Notes under the pieces: generated by a model
The model's database searches: none
The model's input: only the letters and a program-made list of their open reading frames with translations
Told to the model about the DNA's origin: nothing
Source: Trichomonas vaginalis G3
Taxonomy: Eukaryota; Parabasalia; Trichomonadida; Trichomonadidae
Direction: 5' to 3'
DNA: 64,000 nt
Assembly (NCBI RefSeq): GCF_026262505.1
Contig: NC_067205.1
Coordinates: 22,601,585 to 22,665,584 of the forward strand
Position numbers and translations under genes: made by a program
Shown here: piece by piece, positions 1 through 9,706 of the stretch
Layout: each line of letters starts with the position of its first letter
How positions within the stretch are numbered: the stretch's first letter is position 1

Positions 1-21
1 TAATGTTTTGTGAAGAATATA

Positions 22-54
22 GCAACCGTCTGAATTCCGGCGGTTGTTTTTTTA
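22..54 (+). terminator. Hairpin followed by a T-run
   Basis: An 8-bp stem (CAACCGTC / GGCGGTTG, one G-T pair) with an 8-base loop is followed by seven T. It has the shape of a bacterial intrinsic terminator, but sits in a eukaryotic Polinton just outside the terminal repeat of the nested cassette. Shape is the only evidence; function is unknown. Confidence 0.3.
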
Positions 55-72
55 TACAAAATTCACGCAGGA

Positions 73-205
73 TTAATGGGTTTTAGGTTATTCAATAATT
101 AATTATTTTTGAAGAACTGAAGGTGTCACCATGTCACCATGTCACCAGGTTAATTAACTTCTTTTAAAAAATGAGACAACATGACATTTTGACAACAACA
201 CAGGA
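73..205 (+). repeat. Left terminal inverted repeat of the cassette
   Basis: It matches the reverse complement of 2722-2849 with a few substitutions and a small length difference. It contains the iterated core GTCACCATGTCACCATG. Confidence 0.8.
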
Positions 206-260
206 AATGATTTGTCATGACTTCATCGTAATGAGTGTAAATCAGACAAAAATATATTTT

Positions 261-296
261 AGGTGAAGAGGTGAGATTTCACCTCCTTTTTCACCT
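261..296. repeat. 36-bp nested palindrome, copy a
   Basis: Inner arms GAGGTGA / TCACCTC have a 4-base loop; outer arms AGGTGA / TCACCT enclose them. It lies about 140 bp upstream of the ATG at 437 and is inverted relative to copy b (1399-1434), so the two bracket the 437-1378 gene. Confidence 0.75.
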
Positions 297-377
297 CCTT
301 TTTCACCTCCTTTTTCACCCTCACCGCTTAGCGGCTCAGATTGCTTTTGCTTTCTCGTGAATTTTCATGAATTTCCT

Positions 378-436
378 TAAGATAGAAAAAATAAAGTTAG
401 TTTTATTTTTATTTATTTTTATTTTGTATAAAAGAT
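378..436 (+). promoter_or_regulatory. Shared cassette 5' leader (A copy 1)
   Basis: The stretch TTAAGATAGAAAAAATAAAG followed by a TTAGTTTTATTTTT tract and TTTTGTAT lies directly before the ATG at 437. Related leaders precede the genes at 1536 and 2236 and, on the minus strand, those near 22,476, 22,940, 24,300 and 24,900. Sharing by different genes suggests a promoter/leader module. It does not match the trichomonad initiator consensus. Confidence 0.55.
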
Positions 437-1378
437 ATGATTTCAACAATCGGCACAACAACAATTCAAACAACTACAGCACCAAACTCGCTAGTCATGA
501 ATCCTACGTCAATGTTGGTAGAGATGAAAAGCTTTATTCCTTCTTCATATACTTTTGAGACAGAAATACAAAGAATTAAGCAAGAACTTTTAACAAGTAA
601 TTTAGACTGTAGTGCGAAAGATGAAACAAATGAACAGTATCTTTATGACATGCAGGACATTATTGACCATTTACCCAAATTGCCTGAAATTCAGCAGCAA
701 AAACTAACTATTCCTGAATTCGATGAAATAGAAGTGAAACCAACTGATTCAGTAGAAATAAAGAAGTTCATACGTAAAGTAAACTATGAATTCCTTGGTT
801 TTCATTGCAACCATAAAGTTATGAACAAAGATTGCGACATGGTATATAAGAACATCTCTGACATATATAAATCTGGGGAGTTTAAGACATACGACAACTT
901 TGTTTCATTAGTTGCTGAATGTGTATGGCAGATAAGAGATAAAGATAAAAGATGTAAAATATGGAATGGACAAATAAAACCAACAACTTTTGAGTTAAAG
1001 AAAACCATTGACGCCTTAGTTGTTCTAGCAGGTCAAATTTCAATGTATAACGCAAAAATGAATCCGCAATGTTCAAAATGTAAAGCAGCAATGAGGAAAT
1101 ATAACTACTCCGTCAAAGAGATAGAACGTATGAGAAACGACTATGCTGACTTAAAGAAAGAAGTAGAGAAACCAGCAGAAGATAAAATGGACATGTTAGC
1201 ATTTCTGAACAAAAACTATCCAACAGCTGACGATTTCCTTCTATCTGACGTCAAGAAGAAGTATAAAGAAACTTTCGACATTGTTAAAACTTTTGACATA
1301 CTGACAGAAGAAATAGAAGCTACGAAATTGTTTAGAATTTCAAATATACATCGTACAATTCATGTAAAACGCTTATAA
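437..1378 (+). CDS. Cassette gene 1, unknown 313-aa protein
   Basis: This is an open frame of 313 residues whose ATG follows the shared leader by a few bases. The N-terminus is Thr-rich (TIGTTTIQTTT). The middle is helical and has a C-W pair, and a CSKC motif near residue 212 is followed by a charged helix (ERMRNDYADLKKE), so a small metal-binding site next to a coiled coil is plausible. I do not recognise the family. A diverged, decayed homologue lies on the minus strand of Polinton B at about 23,600-24,300, upstream of the same neighbours, so the gene travels with the KilA-N/GIY-YIG gene. It is bracketed by inverted copies of the 36-bp palindrome. Confidence 0.65.
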   Translation: MISTIGTTTIQTTTAPNSLVMNPTSMLVEMKSFIPSSYTFETEIQRIKQELLTSNLDCSAKDETNEQYLYDMQDIIDHLPKLPEIQQQKLTIPEFDEIEVKPTDSVEIKKFIRKVNYEFLGFHCNHKVMNKDCDMVYKNISDIYKSGEFKTYDNFVSLVAECVWQIRDKDKRCKIWNGQIKPTTFELKKTIDALVVLAGQISMYNAKMNPQCSKCKAAMRKYNYSVKEIERMRNDYADLKKEVEKPAEDKMDMLAFLNKNYPTADDFLLSDVKKKYKETFDIVKTFDILTEEIEATKLFRISNIHRTIHVKRL

Positions 1379-1398
1379 AATAACTGGGGTGAAAAATT

Positions 1399-1434
1399 AG
1401 GTGAGAAAGGAGGTGAAATCTCACCTCTTCACCT
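1399..1434. repeat. 36-bp nested palindrome, copy b
   Basis: Core GAGGTGAAATCTCACCTC with outer AGGTGA / TCACCT arms, inverted relative to copy a. It lies between cassette gene 1 and the leader of the KilA-N/GIY-YIG gene. Confidence 0.75.
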
Positions 1435-1479
1435 AAAATATATTTTTATTGAATTCAGCAACAAAAATAATGAATTTCA

Positions 1480-1535
1480 TTAGTTAGAAAAATAAAGTTA
1501 GTTTTATTTTTTTTATTTTGTATGTAAGAACAGAA
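1480..1535 (+). promoter_or_regulatory. Shared cassette 5' leader (A copy 2)
   Basis: It repeats the motif AGAAAAATAAAGTTAGTTTT, a T-rich tract and TTTTGTATGTAAGA immediately before the ATG at 1536. Confidence 0.5.
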
Positions 1536-2148
1536 ATGACAAACATTGAGTTTGAAACAGTTAGAAAGATAGACAATGACACCAAAGTGGTTAGAATAGG
1601 TGATTTAAACGTAAGATACTCAAAGAAATACAACAAATATTCTTTGTCAGACATTATATCTCCATCTGGAAAGAAAACAAACGACTGGGTTAGAAATGCT
1701 TCAACTCAGAAAATTTTGACAAGAAAATCCTGAGCTTATGATATCGGTAAGATTCTATGGAACTACAGCATATCTCATTGACAAAAGTCTTATACCAATA
1801 GTTTTGTTATGGTTAGACCCAGTTGTTGGATATAACTTCATAACTTATGCTTCATTCGATACGGAACGTTGCAGTGAAGGCTTACTTTACATCGTTCAGA
1901 AACCGAAGGACTTCAATACAAAGAGATATAAGATAGGAAGAACATATAATATAACTCAAAGATATGACAGTACAGTCAATAGAGTCAAGGTTGTGTTCGT
2001 TAATGATATGAGAGCTGCAGAAACAGAACTACTTGAAAAGTTTGAGAAAAGGTATGGTGCTCCCATGAAAGGTAAAGAAACGTTTGAAGTAGATGAGATA
2101 GATAAAGCTATAAAATTATTTGACGAAGTTGCTGAAAAATACATGTAA
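1536..2148 (+). pseudogene. KilA-N + GIY-YIG (T5orf172-type) protein, cassette gene 2
   Basis: The N-terminal part has the KilA-N/MSV199 pattern: SLSDIISPSGK, then DWVRNASTQKIL, then a hydrophobic segment ending LIPIVLLWLDPVVGYNF. This fold binds DNA in large DNA viruses. The C-terminal part matches the T5orf172/GIY-YIG nuclease pattern: LYIVQKP, YKIGRTYNITQRYD, with Tyr, Arg and a later Glu (RAAETELL) in the expected order. KilA-N plus GIY-YIG fusions are common in NCLDV-type genomes and phages; a role as homing-type nuclease or regulator of the cassette is inferred. Its homologue in Polinton B lies at 22,944-23,610 on the minus strand. The copy appears broken. Confidence 0.7.
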
Positions 2149-2235
2149 AGCGTTTATTTTTGGTCTTTTGTGAAAGTCAGAAAATAAAGTTAGTTTTTTA
2201 TAAAATATTTTTTTATCCGGAATATAAAGACAGAT

Positions 2236-2572
2236 ATGTCAACAACAGAGAACACAACAACTGCTATCGTTCATGAAGCCATTAATGAAGAATATGAATA
2301 CATACAGTATAACAAACAATTGAGACTCATTCGTTCAGTCAAAGATGATATGTAAAAATGCTCTATTCTGCAAACCATCAGACATGAAAGACAAGAATTT
2401 CCAAATGAGCATTAAGGATAAATGTGATAGGAAACAGAGAAGAATAGACGATAAACAAACATGGTGTTATGTTTTGAAAGAAGAAATGAAAGGATTATAT
2501 AAACAGGTTGAACCAAACGATAATGAGGATTCATTTACTGACGATGAAATACCTGTAAATGATGCTTTATAA
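2236..2572 (+). pseudogene. Cassette gene 3, N-terminal remnant
   Basis: It begins with the same residues (MSTTENTTTAIVHEA) as the minus-strand gene at about 22,476 in Polinton B, where the region is more than twice as long. The remainder here is Lys/Glu-rich and ends in an acidic tail (DNEDSFTDDEIPVNDAL). In B the extension contains a long charged helix and a C-terminal globular part. I do not recognise the family. It follows the shared leader. This copy looks shortened and broken. Confidence 0.5.
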
Positions 2573-2600
2573 AGTATGATTGGAATTTATTTTTGCATTA

Positions 2601-2849
2601 ATCCTCCTGTGTTGTCAAAATGTCATGTTGTCTCATTTTTTCAGAGAAGTTAAATTACCTGGTGACATGGTGACATGGTGACACCTTCAGTTCTTCAAAA
2701 ATAATTCATAACTGCCATCCTCCTGTGTTGTCAAAATGTCATGTTGTCTCATTTTTTCAGAGAAGTTAAATTACCTGGTGACATGGTGACATGGTGACAC
2801 CTTCAGTTCTTCAAAAATAATTAATTATTGAATAACCTGAAACCATTAA
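2601..2849. repeat. Right terminal repeat of the cassette, present twice in tandem
   Basis: Bases 2601-2707 and 2717-2823 are direct copies, 116 bp apart and nearly identical; the outer one completes the inverted match to 73-205. Such duplication can arise by slippage or by recombination between two element ends. Confidence 0.75.
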
Positions 2850-2859
2850 CGTAAACATG

Positions 2860-2893
2860 AGACTTTGTCTCCGGACTCTTTGAGTCACTTAAC
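2860..2893. repeat. Two adjacent mini-hairpins between direct repeats
   Basis: GAGAC-TTT-GTCTC type and GACTC-TTT-GAGTC hairpins, each with a TTT loop, lie side by side. They are flanked by direct copies of TTAACGTAAACAT (2846-2858 and 2890-2902). Confidence 0.45.
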
Positions 2894-2959
2894 GTAAACA
2901 TTATTTCTGCAGTTCATCCATTACTTCATTACCTAATTAATTACAGACATAAAATATAT

Positions 2960-3720
2960 TTAGTTCATTCGGTAAGCCTTGACCCAAAGGTCTGGGCTCA
3001 AGCACATTCAATGAACGCGGTACCATGCGAATACAGTCACAAATGGTGGCATATAATCTTTACCCAAGCCTGTTGGATTTGTTGTGAAAGTGTGTGAATG
3101 ATTTCCTGCGGTTCCACAGAAAATACCTGTGCTTGAATCTACTGGGTCAGTTGTGATATCATATCTATTCATTCCCCATCTATCCGAACCGCTGCAAGAT
3201 TTATATAACCTCTTTTTGTTATTGAATGTGAATGATTACCTGTTGTGTTTGTCGTTCCTGTATGAGTGTGCGGTGGAAGGTTTGCTTCTTTAATTTTCTT
3301 CAAACCTCCTGTTTGCTTTGAATATCTAGCACAGTATAAGAATTTATCTACAATCTGCTTCCACGTACCAAAACCTAAAACACTTGCTGGATTTGTTGAG
3401 TTCATTGACGTATAAATAGAACCAACAGGATATAATGTTTGAAGTATTTCATTTTTCATGCTTGTAATCACATCATTTACTTCCGACTTCTTTGCATAAT
3501 TTTCATTAACATAAGTTTTATCCGCTTTAAGGTCTAAACATCCTGAAACCCATCCTGTATCGGCTTTATTTTTAAAAATCTTTGATGTCCATTCATGATA
3601 CCATTCAACCTTTCTTTAATTTCATTATCTTTTTCATCAACATAAACCAAATTTGCCTTCTTCATTAACTCACTATCCACATATTCCTTATCTGCTTCTT
3701 CATTATGTCATTTAGGAAAC
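2960..3720 (-). pseudogene. Collar/tail-fibre-like protein remnant (Polinton A)
   Basis: The segment contains the phage collar-type signature YPVGSIYTSMNSTNPA, then LGFGTWKQIVDKFLYCA and a His-rich PPHTHTGTTNTTGNHSH stretch. This is the pattern of phage tail-collar/short tail-fibre tips. Upstream, the KADKTYVD-type repeats found in the homologue at 30,642-31,877 of Polinton B are recognisable. In phages such proteins trimerise and bind receptors. A surface fibre on an ancestral Polinton particle is an inference. Only part of the gene remains and it is broken. Confidence 0.65.
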
Positions 3721-4066
3721 CTTCTATGAATTCCTCATTTAAATTAAATCTTCCAATCTTCAAAACTTTAGGAAATGCATTTAATGCGTAATATCTTTGT
3801 TCTTCTGGTGGAATTGATGTTATATCATCCGTTATTCCTTAATTTTTTGAATTCATAAATAAAATTTCTTTTATATTTGATATCACTGCACCACCTTTGC
3901 AAACGAATTCGAAATGTTCATTTTTCAATACTATCTCCAAATTTCCATATTTCAACCTTTGCGTTTGTTCTGCCGTCTTTGAATTATATGCATATATGGC
4001 GTATGTAATGGTTGAAGGACCTGGGTGCTTTGCGCCTTAAGTTGCTGTGTTTGCTGTTGTTTAATC
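3700..4066 (-). pseudogene. Unrecognised Polinton A gene remnant
   Basis: A decayed minus-strand coding stretch starts with a Gln-rich N-terminus (MIKQQQTQQLKAQ) and has a C-terminal part with FVCKGGAVISNIKEI and FPKVLKIGRFNLNEEF. It lies between the fibre-like remnant and the jelly-roll-like remnant. Family not recognised. Confidence 0.4.
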
Positions 4067-4092
4067 ATTTATTATGATTTAAAAATAAATAT

Positions 4093-4718
4093 TTAATCTG
4101 TTATCTCATCAGCTATTTTTTCTATTTGAAATTGCCATAATATTTCATTCATAAATTCTAAATCACAATCAAATAGGTCAGTTATTCTAAATTTAATATT
4201 TGATAAATCTTTTGAATGAAGAATAAATGAATTCCCGGATAATTGAAACGGATATGATAAAGAAAATGTGTTTAAGTTGATGGATAAAATGTTTTGTATT
4301 GATGGGTAAGAGTTAGGGTCTAATGTTTGATGTGAAAATCTCATTGGGGTATTAACTTTATCACATTTGATTAAAATGAAATTGGAACCAGTGTCAGAAT
4401 ACAAAACATCCCCAACATCTTTTTCAAAATTTAATATCCCCAACAATGAACGAAATGAGGAGTACAAAATTTAATTTTCAGCGGGAATTTAATAAGGTTA
4501 TTTATTTCATCAAGTTCAAAAAGTTTATCAGGTTTTGATTTAAAATTTTCTTCATACCATACGATAAATGATTCATTTAAATAACTTAAAATCATGTTAA
4601 TATCCCATTTCGCTATCACATTATTTATATACATATCATACGTTTTTTCATGGTCATCTTTAATAAATGATATATAATCTGAAGGGTCTAAAAGAATGGG
4701 ATTAAATTTACCACTCAC
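4093..4718 (-). pseudogene. Possible minor capsid/structural remnant (Polinton A)
   Basis: The downstream part has the strand-rich pattern common in viral jelly-roll or fibre-attached proteins: NILSINLNTFSLSYPFQL, then NIKFRITDLFDCDLEF and ILWQFQIEKI. The upstream part is helical and acidic. Position next to other virion-type genes supports a structural role, but no diagnostic motif is present. The gene is broken. Confidence 0.35.
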
Positions 4719-4825
4719 ACAGAAACGAGAGTAACATTATAAATTCCGCTAACTGTTAAATTTAATTCACAGTTATTATTCGAAATAATATTGATAATTG
4801 ACATTTTTATTACGATTAAAAATTG

Positions 4826-5302
4826 GTAAAGCGTTATTTTCCAGTGATAAATAAAACTAGAATAAGATTACCTCAAGAATTCATAAATTCAACGAATAAG
4901 AAATTCATTCATGTTATAAATTTTAGTGTTTTCAGAAAATATGAGTCAATGTCATATTCATCAACAGGTTATATTTCACTTCATTCAAATTTAGTTCAAT
5001 CAAACCCATATAATGACCATTTCATAAGATTTTCAGATGGTATTAAAAATGTAATTGATAGATTAAAATATGAACAGATTGACAATATCGAATTTTTGGA
5101 ATTTTGGTTTAAATATCCCGATGGAAAAAAGATTGAAGTTAAAGATAAAGCTGATACTATAACAAAAACAATTACAATGACCGATCCGGATAGTGGGGAA
5201 CAAAAAGAAATAAAACAAACGATAGAAACTGGTGAAAGGTCAATTATTATTGATTATGATTCAAAGGATTATTATTCGATAATGTTAATGCTTGAATATT
5301 AA
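4826..5302 (+). pseudogene. Unknown beta-rich protein remnant (Polinton A)
   Basis: A plus-strand open stretch of about 158 residues with no ATG near its 5' end. It is strand-rich (KKFIHVINFSVFRKYESM) with a charged Thr-rich segment (DPDSGEQKEIKQTIE). It is convergent with and abuts the minus-strand gene ending at 5299. Family not recognised. Confidence 0.4.
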
Positions 5303-5966
5303 ATAGCCTTAACAAAGAATTTTTCAAGTGATATTTTATATTCATCAACTATTTTATTATAAATATCATTATATGTTAAATGAAGTTCAGTTGTTGTTCC
5401 GTTCTTTGATATCTTAATTGTGCTAATATCCTTTATAGGATTTATTTTTGCAACTGTTCCGCAGCATGAAACCTCATCATCTATGAAAAATTGAATCTTA
5501 ACGTCTGAATCTTGAACATCACAAAGAATGGCGATAATGTGAATTAATGATTCATAAGGTAAAATAATTAAACCGGATTGGTCAATTAAATTTATTATTG
5601 AATCATAATTATTAATTATTATATCACGGTAAATTTTCATTAATTCTGAATTAATGTCTATTTTATATGGGTTCTCGATGTTTGATGAAAGAGGTGGGGG
5701 TATGTTGGATAAGTGGGAATTTCAACAGGTTCTTTACCGGGTTCAGATAAAATGATTGGGTCTCCATTCATTTTTTCTTCATTCTCCTCATTCTTCGGTA
5801 AGTCACGAGTTAATAAATTTGGTTGAGTTGCTGACCTTGTTAATTCAGGGCTAACATTAACTTTAACATTTTGAATAATTCGTGATTTATCATCATTTAC
5901 GTTATAACCAACCGTAATCTCTGCTTTTGCGTTAGTGTTCTTTTGACTAGTGAAACGTCTTCTCAT
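5299..5966 (-). pseudogene. Polinton conserved protein, homologue of 16,483-17,065
   Basis: Two segments resemble the B element protein at 16,483-17,065. The N-terminal part is basic, then contains IQNVKVNVSPEL and PTYPTYP (B: QSVIVNVKDRDVEV and QPTYPEV). The C-terminal part shares an SCCG motif followed by a beta-rich tail (B: ISCCGVSYNVIDKI). The Cys pair conserved across two otherwise diverged elements argues for a real conserved Polinton protein. Function unknown; the position near capsid genes suggests a virion role. Broken. Confidence 0.5.
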
Positions 5967-6019
5967 TTATATTCGAATAAAAAAATATATTTAAACTTTT
6001 ATTTTGCTGGAACTTTTGA

Positions 6020-6899
6020 ATCTATTATTCCCTGTATTTGTTCATGAAGTTGATTTTTAGCATTTTCATCGAAATTAATAGACCGAATATATTCATTAAT
6101 TGCATTCTTATAATCATTGATTTCTCAAATTTTCTTTTATCTGATTCCTTAACTAAATCATAAGTTAAACCTCGTTGCTGATATAATGGTTTCTTAATTA
6201 AATCTTTGAATGCTTGAGATAAAGCACCTGATGCAATTCTTGCTACTATAATTGGTTGGAATTGCTGTTTAAGTTCATCTTTAACATTTGCGAAAACTGG
6301 ATCGAATAAAGCAACTTTAAAGAATTTCTTAGCTGAAATTTCAGGTCTAATATTTGCATATTGACCATCAAACTGGTTAGAATATCGTGGTAATCCATCC
6401 GGTCCCTCTTCAATAGCATTTAATTCTTCATTGAAATAAGAATATGGATTATGACGGTATGAATTAATTGGACCATTTTCACCTTCTCCAATGTATTGTT
6501 TAACAGCTTTTCCATTTTCATCAAATTGCATAGGATAACGTTCATTATATGCTTTACGTTTAGGATAATCAGATATAGTTAATTTATAACCATTTATGAC
6601 TTTAATATTACCTTGACCATCAGTAACGAAAACTTCATTTATACCATCAGGTTTTCCATTTGGACCCGTAATGTCTGCTTCGTGTGCTTCCCAATTTGGA
6701 CCATGACGTTTGGCATATGCTTGAGCTTCTGGTAATGTTAAAACGTTTCTCATTTGTTTAACATCTTTTTGAAGACCAGCAACAATATGAACTAATTCTT
6801 TCATTCCATCAGGAACTTTCATAGTTCTATTATATGCACCCTTTTGTTTGTCCCTTGTTTTAATGGAACCTGTAGAAGATTTACCATTTCTGTCATGTT
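6020..6899 (-). pseudogene. Large conserved Polinton protein, unknown (Polinton A)
   Basis: A minus-strand gene downstream of the packaging ATPase. It starts with a helix ([18 protein letters not shown]) and then carries [23 protein letters not shown] repeats and a [15 protein letters not shown] motif followed by a YP pair, then a helical C-terminus. I recognise the general 'NGY-x-LxxSDYPxRxxY' feel of virion-associated proteins in this element class, but cannot name a family. No homologue is obvious in the intact stretches of B. Broken near its end. Confidence 0.45.
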
Positions 6900-6926
6900 T
6901 AATTATAAATAAAAAATAAAAATTAA

Positions 6927-7761
6927 TTATAAAAAGTTAATCAAATTTAACACTCCTTTATTTAAATCAACTATTATTTTTCCATGTTCACCTAATTGCT
7001 GATATTGTGTGTAAAGTTCATTAATGCTCATTGGTAAATTCACTTGATAAAGCATAACGTTCAACTGTTGACGACTAAACCCACTGAAAATGAAAAGTGT
7101 TGATAGATTTGATTTAATGTTTGTGCTTAATGCTTTGAATATTGAACAGCCATAAAGAATGAACACTGAATGTGTCGACATTGAGTTAATAACTGATTAA
7201 AATATGATTTCTCATTTGTTATTAGTTTTGATTTCACTGCATCATCTAGAAAAATGAGTGAATGCAAAAATTCTCTATCAAAATTTGAAATAGAAAGTGT
7301 TTCAAATAATTCATCCCGTTGTTTATCAATAATTTTATCCTCTAATCCTTGCTTCTTGATTGTATTATATAATTCTTTATACATTAAAAAGTTTTTTAAA
7401 TAATCTTCTGCTTCTTCTTGTGATAAATAAATAATTGGAATTTTGATTAAATGCTTTAAAGATTCAAATGTATCATCTGAAGGTGAACCTGAACGGTTGA
7501 TATAAATTAACACATGTGAATAGGGGGAAGTGTTAGCAATAATGATAATTTGTTTTAATATCGTTAATGTTTTACCTTTATTTTGTTTACCAATTGCTGC
7601 AGTGATTGAATTTAAGTAACATTCAGAATATGGAATTTTCATTAATTTTTCCTTAGATAGAGCATTTCTATTATCACTCAATGCTTCATTAATCATATCA
7701 TCTACGTATGTATTATATACTCCGCTAATTCTTCATAAGGGGTGGATGAATTTAAATCCAT
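6927..7761 (-). pseudogene. A32/FtsK-like genome-packaging ATPase (Polinton A)
   Basis: The N-terminal region has a Walker A variant GKQNKGKT after a hydrophobic strand (YLNSITAAI), and a later Walker B SLIFLDDA, in the order and spacing of the A32-type packaging ATPases of Polintons and NCLDVs. These motor proteins drive DNA into capsids. The homologue in B is at 20,335-21,209 (APPGSGKT, LLILDDFA). It lies directly downstream of the capsid gene on the same strand, the usual Polinton arrangement. Broken. Confidence 0.7.
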
Positions 7762-7785
7762 TTAATCAAAAATAAATTTATAATT

Positions 7786-9425
7786 TTAAACATTTCTATT
7801 CATCAATATTTCATCATATGAACTTCTATACTGTGGTGGTGTACCTGTTGGATGATATTTCAAACCTTCATCCGGTGTCCATGTCCAATATGTAGTCCTA
7901 GTAAACCAAACCTGAGGAGGATTTGTCACCTTTGAACAGTAAGTGTCATTTTCACCCTGAATGATTGGATAAGCTTTCACTTGTACTGTAACTTGTGAGT
8001 TGAAAGTTTCTAATCCATCAAAGAATATACCCGCTCCATCACGTTGAACTGGAATAGTGCATAAGAATGAAGTTTGGTCTTTCCATGTTCTAGCTAATGG
8101 CGTGCCATTATCATCATTCAGTGGTCTAGTTAATGAGTCCTCGTATTCTTCTGTGCATTCATTCACTCCATCTAAATCAGAAGCTTGAAGCATACGTGTA
8201 AAGAATATGTCACCCACTGTGGTCATCGCTTGATCGGGGAAGTTTCTGGAATCTATAGTGACCTGAAGACCTCGAAGCATTGGATTTTCTAAAACTGTTC
8301 TTTGCATTGCATTCTTCGGAAATGTTAACACAACATCTGTAACATTATGAAGAGCGTATGAGAAATCTGAGCTGATACCTTCAGGAGTGATGCAACCTCC
8401 ATTTAGTGAACGAACGTCAATATGTTGAGCTGGAATCATGAATGGATCTTCCTTACTGAATAAACGTGGTATTGCTTTAACTGATTCTTCAATTAAACCG
8501 TATCCTGGTGTAATGCATTTATCCTCTAAAACTTCCATCTTTGTGCATGAAATAATAACGTCATCAACTGTTGCGTCAGCAGATGTAGCGGCTAAGCTTG
8601 TAATTAATTTGGCAGGAAGTCCGATTTGTTGGAATTTGCGATCATATTTATAAACATGATTCATAATCTTTTCATAATTTTCATCAGTTATCTTTTCATA
8701 AACGTAATTTTGTAAATCAGCAACTCTTAACGGGTCAACCTGACAAAATACTAAAGTATCCCTGAAAACATAATATTTAAGAATGATTCACCAAATGATT
8801 TAGGATAATCATCGAACGCCTGAAATGCTAACAAATCATTTACCGGAATAATCATATCAAAAGTGACATCAACTTCTTCATTTGCGTTCTTGAAAACTTC
8901 TGAAGGGTCAATATATTTACCACATACTGAGTTATCATATTTTTGAACATTATTATATAACGAATGAACAAACTTTTTAACTTTCCTTTCTGATTTTGGT
9001 TTATATGTTGCAAATGCGAAAGATTCACGGGCGCAATCCATCTGAAGATAACCGGCATCACCTCTTTCGGTTTCTACTTCTAATTGTTTAAAGCTTTGAT
9101 TTGATGATTTGTAACCAACGAATAAACGCATGCATTTAAAAGCGGCATCACATGTGAAAGCTTTATTTGAAACTAGAGTTGCTTTAACTTTGCGTTTAAT
9201 ATATGTGTCACCTAATTGGTTCACATCATGAGCCGGATTTGTAATTCTTAAATGAGTTTGTTTATCATCAAAATATGGAGCATCAGAGTCATAGCATGAA
9301 CTTTCAAGTTCTCTATAATATCTTCTACCGTCATTCTTTGCGAATATTTCATTTATCTTTTCGAATGAATGAAACACATTTCCATTAATCGGTTTAGTGT
9401 TTGGCACCAAATAGTTAGTCGTCAT
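7786..9425 (-). pseudogene. Major capsid protein candidate (Polinton A)
   Basis: About 540 codons of strand-rich protein, the length of Polinton double jelly-roll capsid proteins. The N-terminal half resembles the corresponding half of the B candidate (14,537-16,150): LFVGYKSSNQ versus FYVGYQYAPE, and VDVTFDMIIPVNDLLAF versus VKLKLRVPLSSFLIF. The C-terminal half contains GLQVTIDSRNFPDQ and VTVQVKAYPIIQGEND. Assignment rests on length, predicted fold pattern, gene order (upstream of the packaging ATPase) and similarity to B; no structure search was possible. Broken. Confidence 0.55.
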
Positions 9426-9494
9426 TTATTATTAAATAAAAAATCAAAATTAAAAGATGAAAATGAATTTTTAATTTTAATGAAATAATCAACT

Positions 9495-9706
9495 ATGGCT
9501 GCAGGATTTTAAAAACTGTGGGATAAAGTAAAAAGAGGAGCGCATAAAGTTTGGGAAACAATGAAGAAAGGAGCAAATTGGATATTTAAGAATAAAGAAG
9601 CAATTAGTGACGTTGCTGAATCAATAACACCAAAAGCCGCCCCAATAAGAGAAATATTAAATAAAGGAGAAAAAGTTTATCAAAGACTTCAACCGATACT
9701 AAGATA
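9495..9706 (+). pseudogene. Amphipathic pVI-like small protein remnant (plus-strand copy)
   Basis: The start MAAGF and the following KLWDKVKRGAHKVWETMKK type helix match the minus-strand gene beginning at 9963, so the two are an inverted duplicate pair. The basic amphipathic N-terminal helix recalls small proteins of Polintons compared with adenovirus pVI (membrane-disrupting/cementing). Homology to pVI is not shown. Broken. Confidence 0.4.

Larger units (their letters stand above)
73..2849. mobile_element. Candidate nested mobile cassette with about 130-bp terminal inverted repeats
   Basis: Bases 73-205 and 2722-2849 are inverted copies of each other (roughly 95% alike by eye), each containing three TGTCACCA-type iterations. 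Between them are three genes: 437-1378, 1536-2148 (KilA-N plus GIY-YIG) and 2236-2572. An extra direct copy of the right repeat lies at 2601-2707. The same three genes occur in the opposite orientation inside Polinton B (about 21,664-24,300) without these terminal repeats. I see no target duplication at the edges. Alternative: this is simply an accessory region of Polinton A with an internal inverted duplication. Confidence 0.55.

Noticed and set aside
802-1091. Minus-strand frames opposite cassette gene 1
   Set aside because: They are shadows of the plus-strand gene, with hydrophobic low-information composition.
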